Part shown: positions 7,944-16,459 of the stretch, piece by piece | Numbering within the stretch: the stretch's first letter is position 1 | How the letters are laid out: each line of letters starts with the position of its first letter | Assembly: GCA_021372575.1 (NCBI GenBank) | Contig: JAJFUE010000087.1 | Location: 1 to 57,683 of the forward strand | Length of the DNA: 57,683 nucleotides | Origin: a bacterium | GTDB taxonomy: Bacteria > Sumerlaeota > Sumerlaeia > MVZB01 | Direction: 5' to 3' | Program-made: the position numbers and the translations under genes | The notes under the pieces: generated by a model | Databases searched by the model: none | Told to the model about the DNA's origin: nothing | What the model saw: the letters and a program-made list of their open reading frames with translations, nothing else

Positions 7944-8762
7944 ATGGCTGAACCAATCGATCAATCCATGCAACCGAAGCCTCGAAAAAGGATGAAGATC
8001 GTCCTGCTCGTTGTGGGATCCATGTTGATCGCTTTTCTTGTGCTGGTGTTTGGCTCGATTGGCTACGAGTTCACGCGGCCGATTCCGGAAGGCTCCATTG
8101 CCGAACTGCGGCAATCGATCTCGACGAATCAGGGGCCTTACGCCGGGAGCGTGGTGTTGCCGGAGCAATCGGATCGGGGGACCTCGGCGGCGCTGGAAAT
8201 GATCCCGCGAAAGGATTGGCGCGCCCCCCTGCCGGCGGATCGCTGGCCAGCGATTGAGGCCATGAACCGGCGTTATGCGGATATGCTGAAAGGTTTCGCC
8301 GATTACCAGAAGAACAAAGAACGACTCAATTATGATGATGCCAGAAAAATATTGGTCAAAATCTACGTTGAATTTTCTGATTTGAGGCAGGAATTGGAAT
8401 GGAAGGGGCTGCAATCGTGGACGGATTCGAAGATGAGGGATGCTTCCAACAAAGTGGCCAGCCGGGTCTATCTGGAGAATCAGAAATTCAGCATCGCGAT
8501 TGTATCCGCTTTCGTCGAATTGAATATACGGCACGGAAAATGGGTTGATGCGGCCCAGTATTGCAACAATTGGGAATTTGCCAATTCGTTTTCCGAGGAC
8601 CCGTGGGCGAAGGAAAAATCGCTGGCGTTGCGCGACGGGGCGAAGGGGCGTTTTTATATTGCGTGCCGGACCATCGAGCGCTGGGGAAATTCGATTGACC
8701 GCTCGTACCGGGAAATGAAACAGGGAAGATTCAAAGCTCCGCGGCCCGGGCCGGGGGATTAA
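7944..8762 (+). CDS. Membrane-anchored protein, unknown function
   Basis: 272 residues from the ATG at 7944; an earlier in-frame ATG at 7905 is less likely because its extra residues are not signal-like. Residues about 17-43 form one strong membrane helix preceded by a Lys/Arg-rich stretch, and the remaining roughly 225 residues are hydrophilic and probably extracytoplasmic. The body is mostly helical-looking, with no motif I recognise. The C-terminus is basic and Pro-rich (MKQGRFKAPRPGPGD). A degraded second copy of this C-terminus lies 80 bases downstream. GC is lower than in the neighbouring housekeeping genes. Confidence 0.7.
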   Translation: MAEPIDQSMQPKPRKRMKIVLLVVGSMLIAFLVLVFGSIGYEFTRPIPEGSIAELRQSISTNQGPYAGSVVLPEQSDRGTSAALEMIPRKDWRAPLPADRWPAIEAMNRRYADMLKGFADYQKNKERLNYDDARKILVKIYVEFSDLRQELEWKGLQSWTDSKMRDASNKVASRVYLENQKFSIAIVSAFVELNIRHGKWVDAAQYCNNWEFANSFSEDPWAKEKSLALRDGAKGRFYIACRTIERWGNSIDRSYREMKQGRFKAPRPGPGD

Positions 8763-8840
8763 AGCAAAGCTCATGCAAAAGAGCCAAAGCGCAAAAGAGT
8801 TGAATCCCCATCTATCGAATCCGCTCGTTCGCATCAGGAA

Positions 8841-8906
8841 ATGAAGCAGCGCAAATTCAAACTTCCGCGCCCCGGCGGACTGTTCATATCGGCTTTATGC
8901 GATTGA
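8841..8906 (+). pseudogene. Remnant of a second copy of the preceding gene's 3' end
   Basis: Reads MKQRKFKLPRPGGLF and stops at 8906. It closely matches the last residues of the preceding protein (MKQGRFKAPRPGPGD). Homology extends upstream at DNA level through CCGCTCGT and GGAAATGAA, after which it is lost. I read it as the tail of a decayed tandem paralogue. It is too short to be an independent gene. Confidence 0.5.
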
Positions 8907-8963
8907 CAATCGTGCTGATTTTTATTAGATATTTGCCACCCTACAGCAACCAGGAGATCGGCC

Positions 8964-10739
8964 ATGCATCATCGTTCCTGCCGAACAACTGCGATTGGGA
9001 TTTTAGCATTTATGTTGATGCTGGTTTTTTCATCCTCGAGTCCGGCCGCGGCGGCCGGCAGTGGAGATCTATCCGGCGATGCCCGGCTGACCACGACCGA
9101 TCTGGACATGCTCAGGGATTACCTGCGCGGACGGATCACGCTGACGACCACCCAGAAAACCAACGCCGATATCAATGGCGATTCGAAAGTGGATGTCGCC
9201 GATGCGGTCAAGATGGTCAATCGACTTTTTGGATCGATTACCGTTGACGTGACACCCGATAACGCAACCTGGATTCTGCTCGGTCCGCCAGAGTTCCCGG
9301 CTGTAACGCGCACGGGCGACAGGCTAGGAGCTGACGCAATCGATAATGCTCCGGCCGGAAGTTACACCCTGATCTGCAATGATCTGGCCGGTTATGTGAC
9401 ACCCAGGAATCAGCAGAAGGTCCTGTCACCCTATGGGTCCTTGAATTTTTCGGCAAAATGGATTGTGCCGGTCAAGCCGGGGGTGAGTTCGCTCTCGATC
9501 AACAACGGCCAGTCCGTTACCTCGATCAGAACGGTGAACCTCAACAACACGTGCACGGGCGAACCGACGCAATACATGGCCAGCGAGTCCTCCAGTTTCA
9601 GCGGGGCCAGTTGGCAAACATGGTCCGCCGCGCCGTCCTTTCTACTCTCCTCGGGCAATGGCACGAAAACGTTGTATTTCAAGGTGAAAAACGGGTTCGG
9701 GCTTGTCTCCGATCCGAAAAGCGACACGATCCAGTTCGATGAAAGCGAAATCGACATGGTCAACGTGACGACAGGAGAAGAAACGTTCATCATGGGACCG
9801 GGCTATAATGGAGACGATCAAAAATATGCGAGGTCGAACGAACTGCCACTGCATGGAGTCATGCTTTCCAGTTACCGGATTGGCAAATTCGAGGTAACCA
9901 ACGGGCAGTATGCGGCGGTGCTCAACTGGGCCAAGAAAAAGGGTTACCTGAAGAATACTTATGGACTCGATTACGATGGAGGGCACGTTTGCGCCAATCA
10001 GAAGGCCCTGCTATGGATCGGCGATGATAATTGCCAGATTTATTATTCCGGCGGCGTGTTCGCCTGCAAAACGCGCGAGGGCGTCAATGGCGTCAAGTAT
10101 TCCATGGAAAACCATCCGGTCATGGCCGTGACATGGTATGGATGCGTGGCATTTTGCAACTGGCTGAGCCAGAAGGAAGGGCTGGACTCGTGCTACGATC
10201 TTTCGACATGGTCGTTGAAATTGCCCTATCGAAACGGTTATCGGTTGCCGACCGAGGCCGAATGGGAGCGGGCCGCGGGATGGGATGGGCAGGGGTACAA
10301 ACACTGGGCCTACGGTTTCAAGAGTGACACGTGGACGGAAAAGAGCCGCGCCAATTGCGGCGGTGAAAGCGGTTCATACACAAATCCGCTTGGTTTTAAA
10401 GATTTTCCTAACCAGCCCTATACTTCGCCGGTTGGCTGGTTTAACGGCGTGAACGTTAGCCCCAATGGCAATGTGCAAACAATCAACAGCCCATCCCCGG
10501 CGGGGTGCTACGACATGAGCGGGAATGTTTGGGAATGGTGCCATGATTGGTATGGGGATTATTCAAGCAACGTACAAACGAACCCGACCGGACCAGCCAC
10601 CGGCGTGAGGCGAGTCATCCGCGGGGGCGGGTGGGGACACAAATGGTATTTCAGCCGATCCGCCTACCGTTACGATTTGGATATACCTCCAGGCGGCGCT
10701 TATCACCAACTCGGCTTCAGGGTGGCGCGGACTCCTTAA
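8964..10739 (+). CDS. Exported dockerin-SUMF1 (formylglycine-enzyme-like) protein
   Basis: 591 residues. A signal peptide occupies residues 1-32 (hydrophobic core ILAFMLMLVF, small residues before cleavage). Residues 33-90 read as a type I dockerin, with two Ca2+-loop-like segments (GDLSGDARLTTTD and ADINGDSKVDVAD). Then come two beta-rich Ig-like segments, the second ending near VSDPKSDTIQF. From about residue 265 to the end is a SUMF1/FGE-sulfatase fold: KFEVTNGQYAAV, YRLPTEAEWERAAG, GNVWEWCHDWY, then RVIRGGGWGH. The cysteines that make true FGE catalytic are missing after RGGGW, so it is probably a binding or structural protein outside the cytoplasm. The dockerin predicts docking to a cohesin that is not in this window. 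Confidence 0.85.
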   Translation: MHHRSCRTTAIGILAFMLMLVFSSSSPAAAAGSGDLSGDARLTTTDLDMLRDYLRGRITLTTTQKTNADINGDSKVDVADAVKMVNRLFGSITVDVTPDNATWILLGPPEFPAVTRTGDRLGADAIDNAPAGSYTLICNDLAGYVTPRNQQKVLSPYGSLNFSAKWIVPVKPGVSSLSINNGQSVTSIRTVNLNNTCTGEPTQYMASESSSFSGASWQTWSAAPSFLLSSGNGTKTLYFKVKNGFGLVSDPKSDTIQFDESEIDMVNVTTGEETFIMGPGYNGDDQKYARSNELPLHGVMLSSYRIGKFEVTNGQYAAVLNWAKKKGYLKNTYGLDYDGGHVCANQKALLWIGDDNCQIYYSGGVFACKTREGVNGVKYSMENHPVMAVTWYGCVAFCNWLSQKEGLDSCYDLSTWSLKLPYRNGYRLPTEAEWERAAGWDGQGYKHWAYGFKSDTWTEKSRANCGGESGSYTNPLGFKDFPNQPYTSPVGWFNGVNVSPNGNVQTINSPSPAGCYDMSGNVWEWCHDWYGDYSSNVQTNPTGPATGVRRVIRGGGWGHKWYFSRSAYRYDLDIPPGGAYHQLGFRVARTP

Positions 10740-10827
10740 TAATTGTATGCATCACATCATTTTTTTCATGTTGGCTATTTTCTTTTATTGAACGTGCGTT
10801 CGCGGTCGTTTAGCTTAATTGGAGAAT

Positions 10828-10847
10828 GCTCGGACGGATGTCCGAGC
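10828..10847. other. 8-bp perfect hairpin upstream of yebC
   Basis: GCTCGGAC and GTCCGAGC around a GGAT loop, 27 bases before the yebC ATG. No T-run follows, so it is not a simple terminator. It may be a leader structure or operator; nothing else supports a role. Confidence 0.45.
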
Positions 10848-10874
10848 CACCCGGCATGAAAGGCGAGCACATCT

Positions 10875-11624
10875 ATGTCCGGCCATTCAAAATGGGCCTC
10901 AATCAAGCATAAGAAAGCAGCCACCGACGCCAAGCGCGGTCGGATGTTCACGAAGCTGCTCAAGGAAATCGAAATCGCGGCCCGCATGGGCGGCGGCGAC
11001 CCCGACGGCAATCCGCGACTGCGGTCGGCCGTGCAGGCGGCGCGCGACGCTTCGATGCCCAACGACAACATCAACCGCGCGATCAAGCGCGGCTCGGGCG
11101 AACTCGCGGGCGTCACCTATGAGGACTTCCTGATAGAAGGCTATGGCCAGGGCGGGGTGGCGATCCTCGTCGAGGGGACGACCGACAACAAGAACCGCAC
11201 GATGCCGGAGCTGCGCCACGTGTTCCAGAAATACGGCGGCACGATGGGCGCGATGGGCTCGGTCGCGTGGATGTTCAAGAAGAAGGGGACGATCCTGGTC
11301 CCGGCCGAAGGGCTCGACGAGGACACGGTCATGGAGATCGCGCTCGAGGCCGGCGCCGAGGATTTCGCGAGCGAGGAAGGCTACTTCCGGATCACGACAG
11401 ACTCGGTCAGCATGGACAAGGTGCGCAAGGCGCTCGAGGACAAGAAGATCAAGGTCGAGTCGTCCACGCTGGAGAACATCCCCGACAACACGGTCAAGGT
11501 CGAAGGCGATGCCGCGGGCAAGCTCCTCAAACTGCTCGAGATGATCGAGGAAAACGACGACGTCAAGGCGGTCTCGGCCAACTATGACATCGACGATTCG
11601 CTGATTGAAAAATATTCCGAGTGA
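10875..11624 (+). CDS. yebC: YebC/PmpR family protein
   Basis: 249 residues, the standard length. It opens with MSGHSKWASIKHKKAATDAKRG, cut here to the recognisable core SGHSKW..IKHKK, which is diagnostic of the family. It continues through MPNDNINRAIKRG, YEGYGQGGVAI and the GAMGSVAWMF segment. Family members have been described as DNA-binding regulators (PmpR) and, more recently, as ribosome-associated factors that relieve stalls; which applies here is unknown. It overlaps ruvC by 4 bases (GTGA), the common yebC-ruvC arrangement, and translation is probably coupled. Confidence 0.95.
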   Translation: MSGHSKWASIKHKKAATDAKRGRMFTKLLKEIEIAARMGGGDPDGNPRLRSAVQAARDASMPNDNINRAIKRGSGELAGVTYEDFLIEGYGQGGVAILVEGTTDNKNRTMPELRHVFQKYGGTMGAMGSVAWMFKKKGTILVPAEGLDEDTVMEIALEAGAEDFASEEGYFRITTDSVSMDKVRKALEDKKIKVESSTLENIPDNTVKVEGDAAGKLLKLLEMIEENDDVKAVSANYDIDDSLIEKYSE

Positions 11625-12244
11625 TCGGATTGGAACACCAGCAGCCGCTGCGCGTGCTTGGAATCGACCCCGGACTGGCAGACGTCGGATGGGGGGCGAT
11701 CGAGACGCACGGCGGCCGCTCTTTATTATTGGGCTACGGCGTCATCCAGACGCGGGCCGGCCAGGACATCGCGACGCGGCTTGATGCGATCTACCGGCGC
11801 GTCAGCGAACTGATCGACGAGCTCGAGCCGGCCGTGGTCGCGATTGAGAATTTGTATTTCGCGAAAAATGCCAAGACGGCAATGGTCGTGGCGCACGGGC
11901 GCGCGGCGGCGATCCTGGCGACGGCCGGGCATGGGATCCGGCTGTTTGAATACACGCCCTTGGAAATCAAGCAGGCGCTGACCGGGCACGGGCGCGCGGG
12001 GAAAAGCCAGGTCCAGTCGATGGTCAAGGTCGTGCTGGGGCTGGCCGAAATTCCGAAGCCGGATCACGCGGCCGACGCGCTGGCCGCGGCGCTGTGCCAT
12101 CTCCATTCGGCGGCGCTGGAGCGAAAAGTAGGAAAGGCCATGGTCGCGGCGGGGGTGCGAAACGGGAACGGGGAAGAGAAACCGGAAATCAATCCGAATA
12201 AGATTTTGCTCGCGCAGATGCGGCGCGGGAGAAAAAGAAGATAG
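11621..12244 (+). CDS. ruvC: Holliday junction resolvase RuvC
   Basis: 207 residues, slightly longer than the usual 165-175 because of a basic C-terminal tail of about 30 residues. RuvC cuts Holliday junctions made during recombination. The first catalytic Asp is in VLGIDPGL; the catalytic Glu is in AIENLYFAKN; the last acidic pair is in KPDHAADALA. The start is GTG at 11621, overlapping the yebC stop as GTGA. ruvA and ruvB, which often follow, are not next, so RuvAB must be encoded elsewhere. The tail ends RRGRKRR and may add non-specific DNA affinity. Confidence 0.95.
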   Translation: MIGLEHQQPLRVLGIDPGLADVGWGAIETHGGRSLLLGYGVIQTRAGQDIATRLDAIYRRVSELIDELEPAVVAIENLYFAKNAKTAMVVAHGRAAAILATAGHGIRLFEYTPLEIKQALTGHGRAGKSQVQSMVKVVLGLAEIPKPDHAADALAAALCHLHSAALERKVGKAMVAAGVRNGNGEEKPEINPNKILLAQMRRGRKRR

Positions 12245-12550
12245 TTTGAGTTTTATGCAGTAGTCCGAGCGTGAGCGAGGGAAACGCGGATGCATGGTTT
12301 TTGATATACAGACAGATCTTTTGTCACAGAGAAACAGAGAAAAACCGAATCATCACGCAAAAATGCAAAAAACGCAAAAACCTTAAAAAAAATAATGGAT
12401 TTTTTGCGGTTCCGAGTTTTTTTACGCTTACGAGACGTTTTAAAAACAATCTACCGTTCGGAAGACGGTGAATGATTCCAATCCAACGGGCGTTTCGATC
12501 CGCTCTCGAAAATAGTTTCCGAATATCGCGTTACCGGCGTGAGGCGAATC

Positions 12551-12628
12551 GATGGCTGAAGCCGGTTTGACGAGAAGCCGGCTGAAGCCGGTGGCAACCG
12601 ATTCAGCCCGCTGAAGCGGGCATTGATG
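12551..12628. repeat. Dispersed palindrome cluster, copy A (GAAGCCGGC family)
   Basis: Successive small hairpins: AAGCCGG units, then CCGGCTGAAGCCGG, then CCCGCTGAAGCGGG. The same order and spacing recur at 45171-45292 and 54514-54633, with a shorter middle part here. REP-like intergenic element; non-coding. Confidence 0.8.
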
Positions 12629-12660
12629 ATCGAGAATGAGTCTAAACGGCGGAGGCGTTC

Positions 12661-12687
12661 GATTACGTTTACGAGCACGAGCACGAA
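12661..12687. repeat. GATTAC/GAGCAC hexamer array
   Basis: Units GATTAC, GTTTAC, GAGCAC, GAGCAC, GAATGA. Same order of units (GATTAC type first, GAGCAC type second) as at 196-231, 1068-1097 and 19284-19334. Confidence 0.8.
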
Positions 12688-12708
12688 TGATTAGCACGCG
12701 GATGGCAC

Positions 12709-13230
12709 TTATGCTTCGGCGTCGATGGCGTAGAGGTTCTTTTTAAGCAGGCGGGAGAGGACGACGTAGAGGATCGTGCCGACCAGGCCGGTCAGGACCA
12801 TGCCGGGCCAGGGCATGCTGAGCAGGTTGTCGCGCCAGAAGAACCAGCGCACGCCGAAGAAGATCATTCGCTCGACAACCAACAGGAAGAATATCGCGAA
12901 CCAGCGGAAGAACAGGCCGTTCAGGCGGAAGTGGCGGGCCAGCAGGCCGGCGAGATAACCGATCGCGGTGAAACTCACGATGCCCGCGCCGAGCCATCCG
13001 TACTGCATCGAAAAACCGGCCAGAAGCGCGGCAATAAGGCCGGTCAGCATGCCTGGGATTTCGCCGCGCATCATGCCGGCGATCACCGCGCCGAGCGCAA
13101 GCAGGCGAAGGCTGAGCAGGAGCTCGAGCCGGTCGTTATGCAGGAGCGATTCGACCTGCGGGAGCACGCCGGCCTCGATCTGAAGTCCGAGAAACAGGAA
13201 CAGGCCCATGATGATGATGAAGCGGATCAT
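12709..13230 (-). CDS. mreD: Rod-shape-determining protein MreD
   Basis: 173 residues with five to six membrane helices, the expected size for MreD. MreD is an inner-membrane partner of MreC in the elongasome, which guides lateral peptidoglycan synthesis. The assignment rests on its hydrophobic profile and on its start overlapping the mreC stop by 4 bases (ATGA); MreD sequences are poorly conserved. No mreB lies upstream of mreC and no mrdA or rodA follows, so the operon is split. It converges with ruvC across a 464-base repeat-filled gap. Confidence 0.8.
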   Translation of the reverse strand: MIRFIIIMGLFLFLGLQIEAGVLPQVESLLHNDRLELLLSLRLLALGAVIAGMMRGEIPGMLTGLIAALLAGFSMQYGWLGAGIVSFTAIGYLAGLLARHFRLNGLFFRWFAIFFLLVVERMIFFGVRWFFWRDNLLSMPWPGMVLTGLVGTILYVVLSRLLKKNLYAIDAEA

Positions 13231-14459
13231 GGCGTGGCCTCGGGTCTGGGTTGCGAACGGCGGCGCGTCGCAGTGGTTGCCGAGTCGCGGCGGCGCGTCG
13301 ATGTGCTGGTTGTCGAGGCCGCCCGGCGCAACGTGGAAGTCGTGGGTTTGATCGCGCGCGCCGTGCCGGTCGTCGGCTTTGTCGAGCGCAGCGTCGATGT
13401 CGTATGCTTGAGCGCCTGAAGCGTCTTCGTGGTCATTTGCATGTTGCGCAGGGTCTGCGTCGTCATGCCGAGCGTGTGGAGCGTGCCGGTGGTCGGGATG
13501 CTGCCGGCGAGGGTCACGGTGGTTTCGTTGGCGAGTTCGTCGCCGGTGGGCATGACGATGCGGATCGCGCCGAGGGAGGCGGTCGTCTGGTCGTCGCGGT
13601 CCGAATCGTTGGGCACGATGACAAGGACTTCCTCGAGCGTGTCGAACGCGACGGCCGAGCGCACGACGCCGACCGGGATGCCGTAGAGGTTCAAGTCGCG
13701 CTTTTCGATGACGCCGATCGTGATGCCCTTGGGGAAGTTCGAGTTTTCGAAGCGCGACGTGATGAGGCGCGAGCCGACGTTGAAATTCTCGACCTCATTT
13801 TCGGGGAGGAATTCGAGGGGCTTGTTGCGGCCGCGGCCGTAGAGCGCGCCGCGCGCGCGGGTGTCGCGCGTGGCGGCGCCGACGACGCTCATCGGGTCGG
13901 TGATGGCCTGGACCTGCGCCGTGTGCTCCTGCACGGAGCGAATGAGGCCGACGAGGCCCTTGAGCGCGACGACCGGATCGCGCGCGCCGATGCCGTCGGC
14001 GCGGCCGCGGTTAATCGTCAGGAGCATGCTTTCGTCGCTGGTGATGAGGCCGGTGACGTCCGCCGGGACGAACCGAAGCTGCGGCGGGGCGGCCCACCGG
14101 CCGAGGCCGGACAGGCGCTGAAGCCGCCCGAGTTGCTCGAACAGGAGATCGTTCTGGAGTTTGGACTGGGCGAGCTCGCGGCTGAGGCGATCTTTTTCGG
14201 CCTCGGCCGCCCACAGGTCGTTGAGCTTGAGCGCGGTCATGACCCAGCGGCGCGTGCGCTCGCGAACCGGGTCGAGGATGGGGGAAATCTTCTCGTAGCC
14301 GCGCGTCCAGAAGGCGAAGGATTCGCTGGAACGGTATTTTTCAAGCGCGGCGATCGCGAGGCCCGCAAACACGAGCACGACGAGCACGCCGATGCGCACG
14401 CGCCGGCGCCACGAGACGGAAACTGTGAACTGGATTTGGCGAATACCGCGCGAAACCAT
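13227..14459 (-). CDS. mreC: Rod-shape-determining protein MreC with a decapeptide-repeat tail
   Basis: 410 residues. An N-terminal membrane helix (about 22-38), then a coiled coil (about 85-118) and the periplasmic beta domain (ADVTGLI, INRGRADGI, DPVVALKGLVG, VIEKRDLNLYG, EEVLVIV), as in MreC, the periplasmic scaffold of the elongasome. After the normal end of the domain (about residue 310) there is an unusual basic Thr-rich tail. Eight ten-residue units each start with TT, at residues 313, 323, 333, 343, 353, 363, 373 and 383, with pattern TTxTLxxxxx. The tail is probably disordered and periplasmic, perhaps cell-wall binding. mreB is not adjacent. Confidence 0.92.
   Translation of the reverse strand: MVSRGIRQIQFTVSVSWRRRVRIGVLVVLVFAGLAIAALEKYRSSESFAFWTRGYEKISPILDPVRERTRRWVMTALKLNDLWAAEAEKDRLSRELAQSKLQNDLLFEQLGRLQRLSGLGRWAAPPQLRFVPADVTGLITSDESMLLTINRGRADGIGARDPVVALKGLVGLIRSVQEHTAQVQAITDPMSVVGAATRDTRARGALYGRGRNKPLEFLPENEVENFNVGSRLITSRFENSNFPKGITIGVIEKRDLNLYGIPVGVVRSAVAFDTLEEVLVIVPNDSDRDDQTTASLGAIRIVMPTGDELANETTVTLAGSIPTTGTLHTLGMTTQTLRNMQMTTKTLQALKHTTSTLRSTKPTTGTARAIKPTTSTLRRAASTTSTSTRRRDSATTATRRRSQPRPEATP
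13284..13523 (-). repeat. Eight in-register 30-bp coding repeats in mreC
   Basis: Encodes residues 313-392 of MreC. Threonine pairs recur exactly every ten residues (TTVTLAGSIP, TTGTLHTLGM, TTQTLRNMQM and so on). Later units gain Lys/Arg. The DNA has diverged between units while the register is kept. Confidence 0.8.
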
Positions 14460-14569
14460 TGATTATCGGTTCTCACGGCCGGCAAAGGCCGCGACGAGTC
14501 TGCAAACCGCTCTAATTGATAGCAGAATCGGGGGCGGGGGGAAAGAGGATCGTGAATCGTGGATCGTGG

Positions 14570-14609
14570 ATGGGACTTATAGGACTGATAGGACCTATAA
14601 GACCAGGGA
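14570..14609. repeat. Nonamer tandem repeat (ATAGGACTG type)
   Basis: Nine-base units ATGGGACTT, ATAGGACTG, ATAGGACCT, ATAAGACCA, preceded by ATCGTGGATCGTGG words (14549-14570). The same nonamer family recurs at 29844, 31770, 41233, 41719 and 49765. Confidence 0.75.
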
Positions 14610-14610
14610 A

Positions 14611-14652
14611 TAATAAAAAAACGGGACGCAGGCTGGTGGGCTTGCGTCCCGT
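14611..14652 (-). terminator. Rho-independent terminator after the first ceramidase-like gene
   Basis: On the minus strand a 10-bp perfect stem (ACGGGACGCA/TGCGTCCCGT) with an inner AGCC/GGCT pairing is followed by seven T. It starts 16 bases beyond the stop codon. Confidence 0.9.
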
Positions 14653-14667
14653 GGCGGTAGTGCGAAA

Positions 14668-16332
14668 TCAGGCGTCGGCCTTGGGGGCCGGCGGGGGTTC
14701 CAATGAGGGGATCGCGGGGCCGATCGATTGGACGAGGTCGGCGGCCTCGCAGCAGATCACGTCCTCGACCTCCGGGCTGTAGGGCTTGCGGTTGGGGTTT
14801 GTGAAGACCTCGTAGCCGCCGGCCGTGATCTGCGCCTGGCCGGGCACGTAGCCGTGCATGGGGCCGGTGTAGGCCGTGACCAGGACCTTCTTGCCGCGCA
14901 TTTCGTCCTTGATGCGCAGGCCGATCGGGGCGCACACCTCGCCGCTGAGGCCGACGTGGATGAAGTCGTCGCCGATGCGGACGGAGTAAATATCGGCCGG
15001 CTGGGTGACCTTGTAGTTGCCCTTCTTGTCCATGGAATCGAGCATGCGTTTGGCCATGCGCGCGGCGCGGCGGCGCGGGCCGGAGAACGGGTCCTTCGGA
15101 TTGACATTGGCCGCGGAATCGGAGAACTTCTGGCCGTCGCCGGTCCAGGCCGAAAGGACGGGCAGCTTGATCTCGCGCGTGGCGAGCGCGATCGGCCCGG
15201 TGATTTCGTCCATTTTGCCGGAGAGGACCTTGCAGACATCGTCGGCAAGCTGCTTGCCGAACTTGGCCGGCTGATCGACGGTGGCCTTCGTGGGCGACAG
15301 GAAGTTGAAGGGCCTGTCCGGAATGGGGTTGTTCGTCTTGGCATCGCCGGCGCAACCCTGCAGGAACAGGGCGGTCGGGATGGCGAGGCGCTGCTTGAGC
15401 TCGAGCTGGGCGAAGCCGGCGTAGTCGCCGCCGATCATCTGCGTGCCCATCGTGGTGGGGTGGCAGTTGTAGTTAAAGAGGAGGCCGATCGGCTTGCCGT
15501 CGCGGCCGACGGCCTTGATGACGACGACTTCCTTGTCGTGCTGGCCGTAGGGGTTGATCTGCCAGACGCTTTCGCCCATGACGGCGCGGCCGCGGCGGCT
15601 GACGCCGACGTTGGTCCGGCCGCGCCCGAAGAACAGGCGGGCGTCCTGCTCGTTGACGATCGCCTGCTGGACGGCCTTGACCGACTGCGCGATCAGTATG
15701 GGCCTGAACTTTTCTTCGTTCACGACGGGGCCGGAGTGCGTGTGCGTGGCGACGAAGATGACCTGGTTCGGATCGATGCCGTTGCTCTCCTTGAGCTGGC
15801 CCTGAATGGACTTGATGATGCCGATGGGGCTGCTGAAGCCGCGCTGCATCGCGGGACGGCCTTCGGGAGCGGCGGCGCCGACGGGACGCCGCGGACGGCG
15901 GCCGCCGCCCTTGCGATCCCAATAGCAGATGTCGCCCATCAGGTAAATGACGCGATTCTTACCGTCGGAGATCGACATCGCGCGGACGAAGAGGTCCTGG
16001 TATTTGCCCTCGGAAGGCTTGCCTTTGCGGAAGGAGAAACCGGCCATCGGGACGGGCCACGTGGGCGTGATGTCGGCCTCGGCCGTGCCGATGCGGAACG
16101 GCATCGCGGCGCCGGCTGGGACGGACTCTTCCGAGCCGAGAATGACCGCCGCGGGCGGGGGCGGAACGGGAACGGCGGCCTGTTTCGGCGCGGCTTTCGT
16201 GGTCGCGCAACCAGTCAGCTTGGTCAGAATCGATCCCGCAACGACGGTTCCCAGCGCGCCACGCAGGAAACTGCGGCGGCTCGACTGCCGGTCGCGCGCA
16301 TCGGCCGGATCGAAATGCTTCTTCGATGTCAT
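14668..16332 (-). CDS. Tat-exported ceramidase-like protein, copy 1 (putative lipoprotein)
   Basis: 554 residues from the ATG at 16332. The N-terminus has a twin-arginine signal (SRRSFLRG) followed by a hydrophobic stretch and LTGC, a possible lipobox. The mature part matches the neutral/alkaline ceramidase N-terminal family: IGTAEADITPTWPVPMAGF, VATHTHSGP (metal-binding His), YNCHPTTMG (second His), and a C-terminal GYEVFTNPNRKPY. Ceramidases hydrolyse the amide of ceramide, with the nucleophile Ser in a GDVSPN motif. Here that place reads GDAKTN, with Lys instead of Ser, so activity on ceramide is doubtful. There is an Arg/Gly-rich insert near residue 120 (KGGGRRPRRPVG). Two paralogues lie upstream. 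Confidence 0.85.
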   Translation of the reverse strand: MTSKKHFDPADARDRQSSRRSFLRGALGTVVAGSILTKLTGCATTKAAPKQAAVPVPPPPAAVILGSEESVPAGAAMPFRIGTAEADITPTWPVPMAGFSFRKGKPSEGKYQDLFVRAMSISDGKNRVIYLMGDICYWDRKGGGRRPRRPVGAAAPEGRPAMQRGFSSPIGIIKSIQGQLKESNGIDPNQVIFVATHTHSGPVVNEEKFRPILIAQSVKAVQQAIVNEQDARLFFGRGRTNVGVSRRGRAVMGESVWQINPYGQHDKEVVVIKAVGRDGKPIGLLFNYNCHPTTMGTQMIGGDYAGFAQLELKQRLAIPTALFLQGCAGDAKTNNPIPDRPFNFLSPTKATVDQPAKFGKQLADDVCKVLSGKMDEITGPIALATREIKLPVLSAWTGDGQKFSDSAANVNPKDPFSGPRRRAARMAKRMLDSMDKKGNYKVTQPADIYSVRIGDDFIHVGLSGEVCAPIGLRIKDEMRGKKVLVTAYTGPMHGYVPGQAQITAGGYEVFTNPNRKPYSPEVEDVICCEAADLVQSIGPAIPSLEPPPAPKADA

Positions 16333-16459
16333 CCTGATTGCCTCGAGACTTCGATATCGCCGGCCGTGGGAAAAAAAGACGGCGCGGAATTTCAAGCAAA
16401 AGCAAATGGTTCGGGGGACAACAAACCCTCGTTTTTTAAACGGAAGCGGCGGCGGCGGC

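Larger units (their letters stand above)
12245..12708. other. Gene-free stretch made of repeats (464 bp)
   Basis: From left to right: a TAGTCCGAGCGTGAGCGAGGG element (12260-12281, also at 40623-40646); CACAGAGAAACAGAG words (12325-12342); CGCAAAAATGC words (12354-12385); an AT-rich part; the AAGCCGGCTGAAGCCGG palindrome cluster (12551-12628); and a GATTAC/GAGCAC hexamer run (12661-12687). No open frame with coding character is seen. It lies between the convergent ruvC and mreD. Confidence 0.75.

Noticed and set aside
8964-10739. Active formylglycine-generating enzyme
   Set aside because: The cysteines required after the RGG segment are absent, and no sulfatase is nearby.
10805-10870. tRNA-like stretch (TTTAGCTTAATTGG followed by a hairpin)
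   Set aside because: The D-arm-like part and hairpin do not extend to an acceptor stem or a T-arm with TTCGA; the loop has only four bases.
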